NCBI RefSeq assembly: GCF_024721115.1
Contig: NZ_JAMDHK010000016.1
Span: 132,523-196,522 of the forward strand
DNA length: 64,000 bases
Reading direction: 5' to 3'
DNA from: Salipiger pentaromativorans
GTDB lineage: Bacteria; Pseudomonadota; Alphaproteobacteria; Rhodobacterales; Rhodobacteraceae
Part shown: positions 28,025 through 36,335 of the stretch, one piece after another
Layout of the letters: every line of letters starts with the position of its first letter
Numbering within the stretch: the first letter of the stretch is position 1
The notes under the pieces: model-generated
The model's database searches: none
What the model was told of the DNA's origin: nothing
What the model saw: only the letters and a program-made list of their open reading frames with translations
Translations under genes and position numbers: made by a program

Positions 28025-29497
28025 ATGACCGATCTGCGCGAGATCACCTTTGCCGAAACCGATCTGGACGCCCTGGCGGCGGCCGAGGGGCGGGTGGCCG
28101 TCTTTGTCAATGCGGCGGGGCAACTGGGGCGCGGGGCGCGGCGGCTGAACCGGCTGACCCGGGGCGCGGTGGCCCGCGCGGTGGCCGGCGAAAGCTGGGA
28201 GAAGAAGGCGGCGGGCGAGATGATCAGCCTGGCCTTTCCCGCCGGCATGGCCGCAGAGGCGGTGGATGTGATCAAGCTCGAGCGCCGTTCGGAGGTGTCC
28301 GAGGCGCGCGCGGCGGGGGCGGCCATCGCCCGCGCCGCCGGCGGCAGCGCGGTGACGGTGCTGGGCGAGTCGCTGATCCGGCTGCCGCAGGTGGTGCTGG
28401 GGCTGGCGCTGCGCGGCTACGGCTTCACCGATCACAAGAGCGACAAGGGCAAGACCCCGGGGCGGGCGCATGTCTTCTGTGCCAAGCCGGAAGAGATGCA
28501 GGCGGCCTGCGTGCCGCTGCTCGGGCTGGCCGAGGGGGTGTTCTTTACCCGCGACCTGGTCAACGAGCCCGCCAATGTGCTGACCACCACGGAATTCGCC
28601 ACCCGTCTCGAAGGGCTGCGCGATCTGGGGGTCGAGGTCGAGGTTCTGGAAGAGGACAGGCTGGCCGAGTTGGGCATGGGCGCGCTGCTGTGCGTGGGGC
28701 AGGGCTCGGCCTCGCCGTCGAAGGTGGTGGTGATGCGCTGGAAGGGCGCCGAGGGCGCGCCGCTGGCGCTGGTCGGCAAGGGCGTGGTTTTCGACACCGG
28801 CGGGATCTCGCTCAAGCCCGGTGCGGGCATGGAAGACATGACCATGGACATGGGCGGCGCGGGCGTCGTCTCGGGGGTGATGAAAGCGCTGGCGCTGCGC
28901 AAGGCGCCGGCGCATGTGGTGGGGCTTGTGGGGCTGGTCGAGAACATGCCCTCGGGCACCGCGGTGCGCCCGGGCGATGTGGTGACCTCGATGAAGGGCG
29001 ACACGATCGAGGTGATCAACACCGATGCCGAGGGGCGGCTCGTGCTGTGCGACGTGATGTGGTACGCGCAGGAGCATGTCAAACCCGCCGCGATGGTCGA
29101 TCTCGCCACGCTGACCGGCGCCTGCATCGTGGCGCTGGGGTATGACAACGCCGCGGTGTTCTCCAACGACGACGGCTTTGCCGATGCCTTCCTTAAGGCC
29201 GCCGGTGCCGAGGGCGAAGGTGCCTGGCGGATGCCCATGGGCAAGGCCTATGACGACATGCTGAAATCGCCGGTGGCGGATATGAAGAACATCGGCGGCC
29301 GTCCGGCGGGCTCGATCACGGCGGCGCAGTTCCTTGGCCGTTTCGTCAAGCCCGATGTGCCGTGGATCCATCTCGATATCGCCGGTGTCGCCCATCTCAA
29401 GAGCGACAGCACGCTGGCGCCCAAGGGCGCGACGGGCTGGGGCGTGATGGCGCTCGATAGGCTGGTCCGCGACCGGTTCGAGGGCGGGGAGGGCTGA
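28025..29497 (+). CDS. pepA: Leucyl aminopeptidase (M17)
   Basis: A two-metal cytosolic aminopeptidase (490 residues). The M17 signature NTDAEGRL is at 332-339, with metal and catalytic residues in VGKGVVFDTGG (250-260) and MDMGGAG. The N-terminal domain is typical of PepA. The ATG at 28025 follows AGGAG; the longer frame upstream is not needed. Followed after 2 bp by a small VOC gene and then holC, an order familiar from Rhodobacteraceae. Confidence 0.94.
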   Translation: MTDLREITFAETDLDALAAAEGRVAVFVNAAGQLGRGARRLNRLTRGAVARAVAGESWEKKAAGEMISLAFPAGMAAEAVDVIKLERRSEVSEARAAGAAIARAAGGSAVTVLGESLIRLPQVVLGLALRGYGFTDHKSDKGKTPGRAHVFCAKPEEMQAACVPLLGLAEGVFFTRDLVNEPANVLTTTEFATRLEGLRDLGVEVEVLEEDRLAELGMGALLCVGQGSASPSKVVVMRWKGAEGAPLALVGKGVVFDTGGISLKPGAGMEDMTMDMGGAGVVSGVMKALALRKAPAHVVGLVGLVENMPSGTAVRPGDVVTSMKGDTIEVINTDAEGRLVLCDVMWYAQEHVKPAAMVDLATLTGACIVALGYDNAAVFSNDDGFADAFLKAAGAEGEGAWRMPMGKAYDDMLKSPVADMKNIGGRPAGSITAAQFLGRFVKPDVPWIHLDIAGVAHLKSDSTLAPKGATGWGVMALDRLVRDRFEGGEG

Positions 29498-29499
29498 GC

Positions 29500-29907
29500 G
29501 TGATCGTTCCCGCGATGCGCTATGCGGATTGCGACGCGGCGCTGGCCTTTCTGACCGGCGCGCTCGGCTTTGCCGAACACGCGGTCTATCGCGATTCCTA
29601 CGGGCGGATCATCCACGCCGAGCTGAAGCAGGGCGACGGGTTCCTGATGTTCGGCCCGGAACATCGCGACAGCCCGATGGGGCGGCACATGCTGCGGCCT
29701 CCGGCGGCGGGCGGCGTGACCGCCGCCATCTATGTCTGCGTGTCGAACGTGGCCGGTCATTTCGCCCGCGCCGTGGGGGCCGGGGCCGAGATCCTGCTGC
29801 CGCTCGAAGAGCTGCCCTATGGCGGACAGAGCTATACGGTGCGCGATCCTGAGGGGCAGATCTTTACCTTCGGCGAATATCATCCCGAAGGCGCGCATGG
29901 GGGCTGA
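29500..29907 (+). CDS. VOC (glyoxalase/bleomycin-resistance fold) protein
   Basis: A 135-residue protein with the paired beta-alpha-beta-beta-beta pattern: MRYADCDAALAFLTGALGFAEH at the start, and GGQSYTVRDPEGQIFTFGEY at the end with the metal-ligand Glu. This version resembles PhnB-like uncharacterised VOC proteins. It begins with GTG two bases after the pepA stop (an in-frame ATG is at 29515), so it is translationally linked to pepA. The substrate is unknown. Confidence 0.8.
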   Translation: MIVPAMRYADCDAALAFLTGALGFAEHAVYRDSYGRIIHAELKQGDGFLMFGPEHRDSPMGRHMLRPPAAGGVTAAIYVCVSNVAGHFARAVGAGAEILLPLEELPYGGQSYTVRDPEGQIFTFGEYHPEGAHGG

Positions 29908-29910
29908 GCC

Positions 29911-30369
29911 ATGGGGGCGGCGTATTTCTACCATCTGACGCAGCGCCCGCTCGAGGCGACGCTGCCGGTGCTTCTGGAGAAGTCTCTGGCGGCGGGCTGG
30001 CGCGTGGCGGTGCGCGGCACCGACCGCGCGCGCATGGACTGGCTCGACCAGCGGCTGTGGCTGGGGCCCGAGGAGGGGTTCCTGCCGCACGGTCTGGCGG
30101 GCGGCAGGCATGACGCGCTGCAACCGGTGCTGCTGACGGTGGAAGCGGCGATTCCGAACGCGGCGGCCTGCCTGATGACGGTGGACGGCGCCGAGGTGAG
30201 CCCCGAGGAAGTGACCGAGCTGGAGCGGGTCTGCATCCTCTTCGACGGGCACGACCCGGCGGCGGTGCAGGCGGCGCGCGGCTTGTGGCGCCGGCTGACC
30301 GGTGCCGGATGCGCGGCGCAATACTGGTCCGAGGAAAGCGGGCGATGGGAGAAGAAGGCGGAAGCCTGA
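29911..30369 (+). CDS. holC: DNA polymerase III chi subunit
   Basis: A 152-residue HolC protein linking the clamp loader to single-strand-binding protein. It shows the N-terminal YHLTQRPLEATLPVLLEKSL, WLDQRLW, and GFLPHGLAGG followed by QPVLLT, which define the family. It starts three bases after the VOC stop codon, completing the pepA-VOC-holC unit. Confidence 0.92.
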   Translation: MGAAYFYHLTQRPLEATLPVLLEKSLAAGWRVAVRGTDRARMDWLDQRLWLGPEEGFLPHGLAGGRHDALQPVLLTVEAAIPNAAACLMTVDGAEVSPEEVTELERVCILFDGHDPAAVQAARGLWRRLTGAGCAAQYWSEESGRWEKKAEA

Positions 30370-30435
30370 ACGGACCTTCTCGCGCGAAAACCCCTATTAT
30401 TTCAGCATGTTGACGCTATATCCTTGCATGCCGTC

Positions 30436-31017
30436 TCAACGTTCCAGAACCAGCTTTCCGCCCGAGATCTCCAGCCGGTGAAAGCGCTGAAGATAGCTCA
30501 TGCCCAGCAGCGAGGTCTTCATCTCGCCGCCATTCACATAGGCGCGCACGCCGCGGTCGGTGAAGGGGCCAAGCGCCACCTCGTCGAGCCGCACCGGGGC
30601 GGTCTGCACGGTGCCATTGGCGGTGGTGGCCTCGCCGTGGAACATCAGAGCCTCGGGGTCGAGCCCGGCGCGTTCGGCATCCTTCTGCGTCAGCACCATG
30701 CCGGTGGCGCCGGTATCGACCACAAAGCGCGTCGGTACGCCGTTGATGTCGAGCGACACGTAATAATGCCCGTCGGGCGCGCGCGGCAGCTCAACCCGGC
30801 CCTGATCGGCAAACACCGCCTGAGCGGGCATCATGGTCTGGCGAATGTCGCCCCACAACCCCGCCGCCGCGACGGCGCCCAGAAAGATCAGCCCCCAGAC
30901 GGCGAGATATTGCAGCTTCTTGCCCAGACGGTCGCGGTTCTGGACGAACATCCAGAAGATCAGGGCGGCGGCCAGAAGCCCCAGATAGGCAAGCGATCCG
31001 TAATCGAGGGTATTCAA
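30436..31017 (-). CDS. Membrane-anchored retropepsin-like aspartic protease
   Basis: A 193-residue protein with two N-terminal membrane helices (about 9-25 and 36-55) and a single retropepsin unit with VVDTGATGMVLT (catalytic Asp near 104). One catalytic Asp per chain means it would work as a homodimer outside the cytoplasm (TIGR02281-type clan AA protease). The start codon is TTG at 31017, supported by a GGAG seven bases upstream and no better ATG. The substrate is unknown. Confidence 0.82.
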   Translation of the reverse strand: MNTLDYGSLAYLGLLAAALIFWMFVQNRDRLGKKLQYLAVWGLIFLGAVAAAGLWGDIRQTMMPAQAVFADQGRVELPRAPDGHYYVSLDINGVPTRFVVDTGATGMVLTQKDAERAGLDPEALMFHGEATTANGTVQTAPVRLDEVALGPFTDRGVRAYVNGGEMKTSLLGMSYLQRFHRLEISGGKLVLER

Positions 31018-31081
31018 GGGGCTGCTCCGCTGCGCTGTGCTTACGGGTAATGTAGGGACCCGGGCGGCACGGCGGTAGGGG

Positions 31082-31702
31082 TCAGAAGAGCGGACCGATA
31101 TTCCGCAGCCCGTCGATGACGAATTGCACCGAGAGCGCCGCCAGAAGCATGCCCAGCAGCCGGGTGACCACCACGATCCCGGTATGCCCCAGCGCGCGCT
31201 CGATGGGGCCGGCGCTCAGAAACAGCAGCAGCACGAGACCGAGTACCGCCGCCAGCACCCCCAGAACCGCCGCCACCCCCAGCGCCGAGCTGGTCTGTCC
31301 CACCAGCAGGATCATCGTGGCGATGGCGCCGGGGCCGGCGATCAGCGGGATGGCGATGGGAAAGACCGACGGGTCGGGCAGGGCGGTTTCCTCTTCCGCC
31401 TTGTCCTCGCGCCGCTTCGAGCGCCGCTCGAACAGCATGTCGAGCGCGGTCAGAAACAGCAGGATGCCGCCGGCGATGCGGAAGGCGGGCATCGAGATGC
31501 CGATAAAGCCCAGAACCGCCTCGCCGAAGAAGGCGAAGAGCGTGAGGATCAGCGCCGCGATGATGCAGGCGCGCAGCGCCACGCCCCGGCGGTGCCGCGC
31601 ATCCGCCCCCTGCGTCAGCGCGATAAAGATCGGCGTCAGCCCGATCGGGTCGATCACCACGAAAAGCGTGGCGAAAGCGGTGATGAGAAAGGCGGCCTCC
31701 AT
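31082..31702 (-). CDS. MarC family integral membrane protein
   Basis: A 206-residue protein with about six membrane helices and the family motif VVIDPIGLTPIFIALTQG near the N-terminus, with RIAGGILLFLTALDML in the middle. MarC proteins are widespread, and the old link to multiple antibiotic resistance is not supported, so the function is open. Same strand as the retropepsin gene; neither obviously informs the other. Confidence 0.88.
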   Translation of the reverse strand: MEAAFLITAFATLFVVIDPIGLTPIFIALTQGADARHRRGVALRACIIAALILTLFAFFGEAVLGFIGISMPAFRIAGGILLFLTALDMLFERRSKRREDKAEEETALPDPSVFPIAIPLIAGPGAIATMILLVGQTSSALGVAAVLGVLAAVLGLVLLLFLSAGPIERALGHTGIVVVTRLLGMLLAALSVQFVIDGLRNIGPLF

Positions 31703-31753
31703 CCTGAATGGGCTAGGAGAGCGCGGCGCGTTTGTCCAGCGGGGAATGCGGGC

Positions 31754-32338
31754 TCAGGCAGAGGACGCGCGGGCGCCGGCCAGAAGCTGTTCGGCCATGG
31801 CCCGCGCGGTTGCCGCGAAGCTGGCGTCGCGGGTGTGCTGGGCCGCCACGATGGCGCCGTCGATCAGCACCGCGAAAGAGCGTGCGACCTCCTGCACATC
31901 GGGCAGGTTCATTTCGATGGCCTGTGCCTTGAGCCAGGTCATCAGATGCGACTTATGCGCCTCTGCGGCCTTGCGCACCGCATCGTTGCCGGTTTCGAAC
32001 TCGGCCACCGCATTGATGAAGGGGCAGCCGTAGAAACCGGGGTCGGAGAACCACTCGCCCAGCACGTCGAACACGGCCAGCATCCGCTGATCGGGCGCGC
32101 CCTGGATCTCGGCCAGCCGCCCGAAGAACCACGACCGCCAGGTCGCGCCCTCGGCGTTCAGCGCGGCCTCGATCAGCTCCTGTTTCGAGGAGAAGTGTTT
32201 ATAAAGCGTCGCCTTGGCCGTGCCCGCCTGCTCGATCACCGTGTCGATCCCCGTCGCCGCAAAGCCGTGGCGGCAGAACAATGTGGAGGCGGCGACGAGA
32301 ATGCGGTCGCGTGCCGTGCGGGGCTCGGACTGTGCCAT
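31754..32338 (-). CDS. TetR family transcriptional regulator
   Basis: A 194-residue repressor with an N-terminal helix-turn-helix (RILVAASTLFCRHGFAATGI, then GTAKATLYKHFSSKQEL, residues about 12-50) and a variable ligand domain. I start at the ATG at 32338; an in-frame ATG at 32392 would add 18 residues without a clear ribosome site. It is divergent from the ABC/cyanase cluster that starts at 32696, so it is the natural candidate regulator of that cluster. The effector is unknown. Confidence 0.85.
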   Translation of the reverse strand: MAQSEPRTARDRILVAASTLFCRHGFAATGIDTVIEQAGTAKATLYKHFSSKQELIEAALNAEGATWRSWFFGRLAEIQGAPDQRMLAVFDVLGEWFSDPGFYGCPFINAVAEFETGNDAVRKAAEAHKSHLMTWLKAQAIEMNLPDVQEVARSFAVLIDGAIVAAQHTRDASFAATARAMAEQLLAGARASSA

Positions 32339-32695
32339 GCTCCAGCGGCCGTTCGGGGGCGTGGGGCAGGCGGGATCGAGTGTCTTGAGCATGAGTCGGT
32401 ATCCGGGAACTGGCCTTTGGGAAACTATCGCAAGAGATGGTGGCACACGCAAGTAAAGGAGACAGATTCGTTCACCTTTGGCCGAGATGGTGCGGCTTTG
32501 CATCATTTCCGGGCATTCACCCGAAATACAGCCTTTTCGCGCTGAATATGCGCATTAATGGCGCAAATTTGCGTATAAAAAGCGGGCACAGAAAAAACTG
32601 AGGCATTTTTTAGGAGCCTGCGCTTGACGAGAATCGGGATTTATCTCCGAAATACAGACAGACCTGTTCGTCTGATTTTGGAGTGAAATGCTGAC
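32339..32695. other. Divergent intergenic region, tetR / ABC-cyanase cluster
   Basis: This 357-bp gap is markedly AT-rich in its middle (about 32510-32620), including TATAAAA at 32574-32580 and a GCGCATTAATGGCGC inverted repeat at about 32550-32564. TTGACG occurs at 32624-32629 but lacks a good -10 at the right distance. It probably holds both divergent promoters and the TetR operator. I see no gene in it. Confidence 0.5.
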
Positions 32696-33556
32696 ATGAT
32701 CTCGCAAGCCGCCTATGCGACTGCCTCCGCCAAACCCGCCTCGGCCGGGATTCGCCAAGCCGTTTCGCGCGGCGCGCATCTTGCGGTGATGGGGCTTGGC
32801 CACGCCTATCGCAAAAGCGACGGGATGGTGCTTGACGACATCAATTTCGAGGTGCGCCCGGGCGAGGTGCTGGCGCTTCTGGGGCGCTCGGGCTGCGGCA
32901 AGTCCACGCTTCTGCACATGCTGGCGGGGCTGACCCTGCCAAGCCGGGGCGAGGTGGTGATCAACGGCAATACCGTCACCGAACCATCGCCGAAATGGGT
33001 CATGATGTTTCAGGCGCCGTCGCTTTACCCTTGGATGACGGTGGCGCAGAACGCGGCGCTTGGTCTGCGCTTTACCCGCCGCGGCCACGAGATCGCCAAG
33101 CGCGTGCCCGAGGTGCTGGAGCTGGTCGATCTGGCGAGCTTTGCCGACCGCAACGCACAGGAACTCTCCGGCGGCCAGCAGCAGCGCGTGGCGCTGGCGC
33201 GGTCGCTGGCCACCAACCCCGAAATGCTGCTGCTCGACGAGCCGTTCTCGGCGCTCGACGCTTTTACCCGCCGTTCCTTACAGCGCGATGTGCGCGCCAT
33301 TGCGCGCAACCTCGGCCTGACGCTGGTGATCGTCACCCATGACGTCTCGGAGGCCGTGCGCATGGCCGACCGCGTGCTGGTGCTCGACGCCAATCCCGGG
33401 CGCATCGCCGAGGATACCGAGGTCGCGCTCGACGAGATGCAGCGCGAGGGCGGCTGCGACCGGTTCAACGCCGAGCATGTGCGCCTGATGGATCTTTATA
33501 CCCGCGTCGCCCACGGCGATCCCGCGGATGCCAGCGACGACAACGAACAATACTGA
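32696..33556 (+). CDS. ABC importer ATPase, nitrate/taurine/cyanate type
   Basis: A 286-residue ATPase of the NrtD/SsuB/TauB group. It has Walker A GRSGCGKST (63-71), signature LSGGQQQRVALARSLA and Walker B MLLLDEPFSALDAF, followed by THDVSEAVRMADRVLVL. The 30-residue N-terminal extension is unremarkable. It is the first gene of the cluster and is followed after 13 bp by the binding protein. A three-codon reading frame (ATG CTG ACA TGA, 32688-32699) with its own GGAG overlaps the start codon. The substrate is inferred from the downstream cyanase. Confidence 0.88.
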   Translation: MISQAAYATASAKPASAGIRQAVSRGAHLAVMGLGHAYRKSDGMVLDDINFEVRPGEVLALLGRSGCGKSTLLHMLAGLTLPSRGEVVINGNTVTEPSPKWVMMFQAPSLYPWMTVAQNAALGLRFTRRGHEIAKRVPEVLELVDLASFADRNAQELSGGQQQRVALARSLATNPEMLLLDEPFSALDAFTRRSLQRDVRAIARNLGLTLVIVTHDVSEAVRMADRVLVLDANPGRIAEDTEVALDEMQREGGCDRFNAEHVRLMDLYTRVAHGDPADASDDNEQY

Positions 33557-33569
33557 CAGCGAGGACCGG

Positions 33570-34847
33570 ATGACCGATTGCAAGACCCACTCTCACCACG
33601 ACCTGCACGCGGCCTGCTGCGGCCATGACGGCATCGACAAAGGCTTTGACCGGGGCCGCCGCATGACGCTCGACATGTTGGCGGGCGGCGGTCTGGCCGC
33701 CATGATGGGCGCGCTGACCGGCGGCTTGCCGATGCCCGCCATGGCGCAGGAGGACGATGTAGTGCGCATCGGCTATCTGCCGATCACCGACGCCACGCCG
33801 CTTCTGGTCGCCCATGCCAAGGGGTTCTATGCGGATGAGGGGCTCGAGGCCGAGCGCCCGACGCTGATCCGCGGCTGGTCGCCGCTGATCGAGGCGTTCG
33901 TCGCCGGCAAGTTCAACCTGGTGCATTTCCTCAAGCCGATCCCGGTCTGGATGCGCTACAACAACAACTTCCCGGTCAAGGTCATGGCCTGGGCGCATAC
34001 CAACGGCTCGGCGCTGGTGGTGGGCCGGCACACGGACATCGCGGATTTCGCCGGTCTCGGCGGCAAACAGGTGGCGGTGCCGTTCTGGTATTCGATGCAC
34101 AATATCGTGCTGCAATACGCGCTGCGCGCCAATGGCATCAAACCGGTGATCAAGGCGCAGGGCGAGCCGCTGGCCGCCGACGAATGCAACCTCCAGGTCC
34201 TGCCGCCGCCGGAAATGCCCCCCGCGCTCGCGGCAAAGAAGATCGACGCCTATATCGTGGCCGAACCCTTCAACGCGCTGGGTGAGCTGAAGGCCGGCGC
34301 GCGGATGCTGCGCTTTACCGGCGACATCTGGAAGAACCACCCCTGCTGCGTGGTCTGCATGAACGAGCAGGTGACCACGGCCAAGCCGGAATGGACCCAG
34401 AAGGTGATGAACGCCGTCGTGCGCGCCTCGGTCTATGCCAGCCAGAACAAGGAAGAGGTGGCCGAGCTGCTGTCGAAGGACGGCGAGGGCTATCTGCCGG
34501 CACCCGCGCCGGTGGTGAAGCGCGCGATGACGCTTTACGCCGATGACGCCACCTATCTGGAAACCGGCGCGATCAAGAACGAGGCCGAATACAAGAACGG
34601 CCGCATCGACTTCCAGCCCTGGCCCTATCCCTCGGCCACCAAGCTGATCGTGGAGGAGATGAACCAGACCGTGGTGTCGGGCGACGCCACCTTCCTCAGC
34701 GGGCTCGACCCCGAGTTCGTGGCGCAGGATCTGGTCAATTACGACTATGTGAAAGCCGCGCTTCAGAAATACCCCGAGTGGCAGAACGATCCTTCGGTGG
34801 CCACCGGCGGCGATCCCTTCACCCGCGAAGAGGTGCTGAAGCTGTGA
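33570..34847 (+). CDS. ABC importer solute-binding protein, NrtA/CynA-like, Tat-type signal
   Basis: A 425-residue periplasmic binding protein. A twin-arginine signal (GRRMTLDML, Arg30-Arg31) is followed by a hydrophobic stretch and a likely cleavage at AMAQ (about 60). The leader is unusually long and rich in His and Cys before the RR (Cys4, His7, His9, His10, His13, Cys16, Cys17, His19). The mature domain has RIGYLPITDATPLLVAHAKGFYADEG and GWSPLIEAFVAGKFNLVHFL, as in nitrate, bicarbonate and cyanate binding proteins. Tat export suggests folding or cofactor loading in the cytoplasm. The ligand (cyanate, thiocyanate or a related anion) is inferred from context. Confidence 0.85.
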   Translation: MTDCKTHSHHDLHAACCGHDGIDKGFDRGRRMTLDMLAGGGLAAMMGALTGGLPMPAMAQEDDVVRIGYLPITDATPLLVAHAKGFYADEGLEAERPTLIRGWSPLIEAFVAGKFNLVHFLKPIPVWMRYNNNFPVKVMAWAHTNGSALVVGRHTDIADFAGLGGKQVAVPFWYSMHNIVLQYALRANGIKPVIKAQGEPLAADECNLQVLPPPEMPPALAAKKIDAYIVAEPFNALGELKAGARMLRFTGDIWKNHPCCVVCMNEQVTTAKPEWTQKVMNAVVRASVYASQNKEEVAELLSKDGEGYLPAPAPVVKRAMTLYADDATYLETGAIKNEAEYKNGRIDFQPWPYPSATKLIVEEMNQTVVSGDATFLSGLDPEFVAQDLVNYDYVKAALQKYPEWQNDPSVATGGDPFTREEVLKL

Positions 34848-35665
34848 GCTCGATGGCCGACACCCCAAGCGTCAAGCTCGCGCTCCCGTCCATGGGCCGT
34901 CTGCGCGGCCTCGGCATGGGCGCGCTCGGCATCGCGGTGCTGCTGGGCCTCTGGTGGCTGGGCGGCTGGGCGGTGGCGAACGATCCCGACATGTTCGCCT
35001 TCGCCGATTTCGCCCCGGCGCCGACGCTTTCCGCGCTCTGGGACATCCTGAGGTCGGGCGAGGTCTTTGCGATGTCCGGCCCCTCGCTCTACCGCGTGGG
35101 CGCGGGGCTGCTGATCGCGGCGGCGCTGGGGGTGCCGGTGGGCATCGCCATCGGCCGCATCGACTGGCTGCGCGAGCTGACCAACGTGCCGTTCCAGTTC
35201 CTGCGGATGATCTCGCCGCTGAGCTGGATGCCCATCGCGGTCATGGTCTACGAGACCTGGGACGGCGCCATCGTCTTTCTGATCGGGGTGGCGGCGATCT
35301 GGCCGATCCTGTTCAGCACCGCCGCAGGGGTGCGCCGCATCGACCCGAGCTGGCTCAAGGTGGCGCGCAACCTGGGCGCCAACCCGATCCACATGCTCTT
35401 TGTGGTGATCCTGCCCGCCATCGCGGTGGATGTGCTGACCGGTATCCGGCTGGCGCTGGGGGTGGCCTGGGTGGTGCTGGTGCCCGCCGAATATCTCGGC
35501 GTCACCTCGGGGCTCGGCTACGCCATCAACGACGCCCGCGACACGCTGGATTACGCGCGCCTCGCCGCCGTGGTGGTGGTGATCGGGGCGATCGGCTTCG
35601 CCCTCGATTACGCCTGCGCGGCGCTCATCAAACGTTTCAACTGGGTGCGCGACAGCGCGCACTGA
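34844..35665 (+). CDS. ABC importer permease, nitrate/taurine/cyanate type
   Basis: A 273-residue inner-membrane permease with six to seven helices. The BPD-type coupling motif is visible around VARNLGANPIHMLFVVILPAI (EAA loop) and RLALGVAWVVLVPAEYLG. I start at the GTG at 34844, which overlaps the binding-protein stop (GTGA) and has AGAGG at fair spacing; the ATG at 34853 is an alternative. It completes a three-gene importer. Confidence 0.85.
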   Translation: MSSMADTPSVKLALPSMGRLRGLGMGALGIAVLLGLWWLGGWAVANDPDMFAFADFAPAPTLSALWDILRSGEVFAMSGPSLYRVGAGLLIAAALGVPVGIAIGRIDWLRELTNVPFQFLRMISPLSWMPIAVMVYETWDGAIVFLIGVAAIWPILFSTAAGVRRIDPSWLKVARNLGANPIHMLFVVILPAIAVDVLTGIRLALGVAWVVLVPAEYLGVTSGLGYAINDARDTLDYARLAAVVVVIGAIGFALDYACAALIKRFNWVRDSAH

Positions 35666-35707
35666 CCGATCCACCAGACAGACGACTGTTTCATAAAGGA
35701 GGAAACC

Positions 35708-36244
35708 ATGTCTGAACCCGCAACCGCACTGACCGGCTGCCTTGCGCCGATCGACAAGACCGGGCTCGACGGCCTGATCGAGCAGGGCAAGGCCAACCCC
35801 AAAGCCGTCAAGACGCTGAAATGCAAGACCGTTGCCGAGGGCCGCTTCCGCCACGCCAACTATATCCGCGATCTCGATCCCTATATCGTGGACGAGCCGC
35901 CCGGGCTTCTGGGCGACGACACCGCGCCGAACCCCTCCGAGGCCTCGCTGGCCGCTCTGGGCTCCTGCGTTGCCGTCGGCCTGCACGCCAACGCCATCGC
36001 CCGCGGCATCACCATCCAGTCCCTGGAACTGGTGCTTGAGGGCGATCTGAACATCACCGCCGTCTGGGGCACGGGCGACGTGTCGGAGAAGCCGGTGGGC
36101 TTCACCGATGTGCGCATCAAGGTCGATATGAAGGCCGACTGCCCGCAAGAGGAAATCGACGCGCTGATCGCCCATGTGATCCAGTGGTCGCCGGTGTTCA
36201 ACACCTTCTCGCGCCCCGTGAACATGGTCGCCGAGGCGGTCTGA
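35708..36244 (+). CDS. OsmC/Ohr family thiol-dependent protein
   Basis: A 178-residue OsmC-fold protein. The two redox cysteines expected in the family are visible: Cys87 in ALGSCVAVGLHANA and Cys145 in MKADCPQEE. Cys11 and Cys39 are extra. OsmC proteins reduce organic peroxides, and some handle other thiol-reactive substrates or sulfane sulfur. An excellent AAAGGAGG ribosome site precedes the ATG. Lying between an importer and a rhodanese, it may protect against or process a reactive sulfur intermediate; that role is inference. Confidence 0.82.
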   Translation: MSEPATALTGCLAPIDKTGLDGLIEQGKANPKAVKTLKCKTVAEGRFRHANYIRDLDPYIVDEPPGLLGDDTAPNPSEASLAALGSCVAVGLHANAIARGITIQSLELVLEGDLNITAVWGTGDVSEKPVGFTDVRIKVDMKADCPQEEIDALIAHVIQWSPVFNTFSRPVNMVAEAV

Positions 36245-36253
36245 TCCGTCTGT

Positions 36254-36287
36254 CCCGCCCCCCGTTGCCGCGCGGCAGGGGGGCGGG
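36254..36287 (+). other. Strong intercistronic hairpin (OsmC / flavoprotein gap)
   Basis: CCCGCCCCCC (36254-36263) pairs perfectly with GGGGGGCGGG (36278-36287), and the loop contains a second palindrome, TGCCGCGCGGCA. There is no T-run, so it is more likely an mRNA processing or stability element than a terminator. Confidence 0.55.
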
Positions 36288-36335
36288 GCCCACCCCATCC
36301 GTACCGACATGCCCGCCTTGCCAGGAGCCCCCGAC

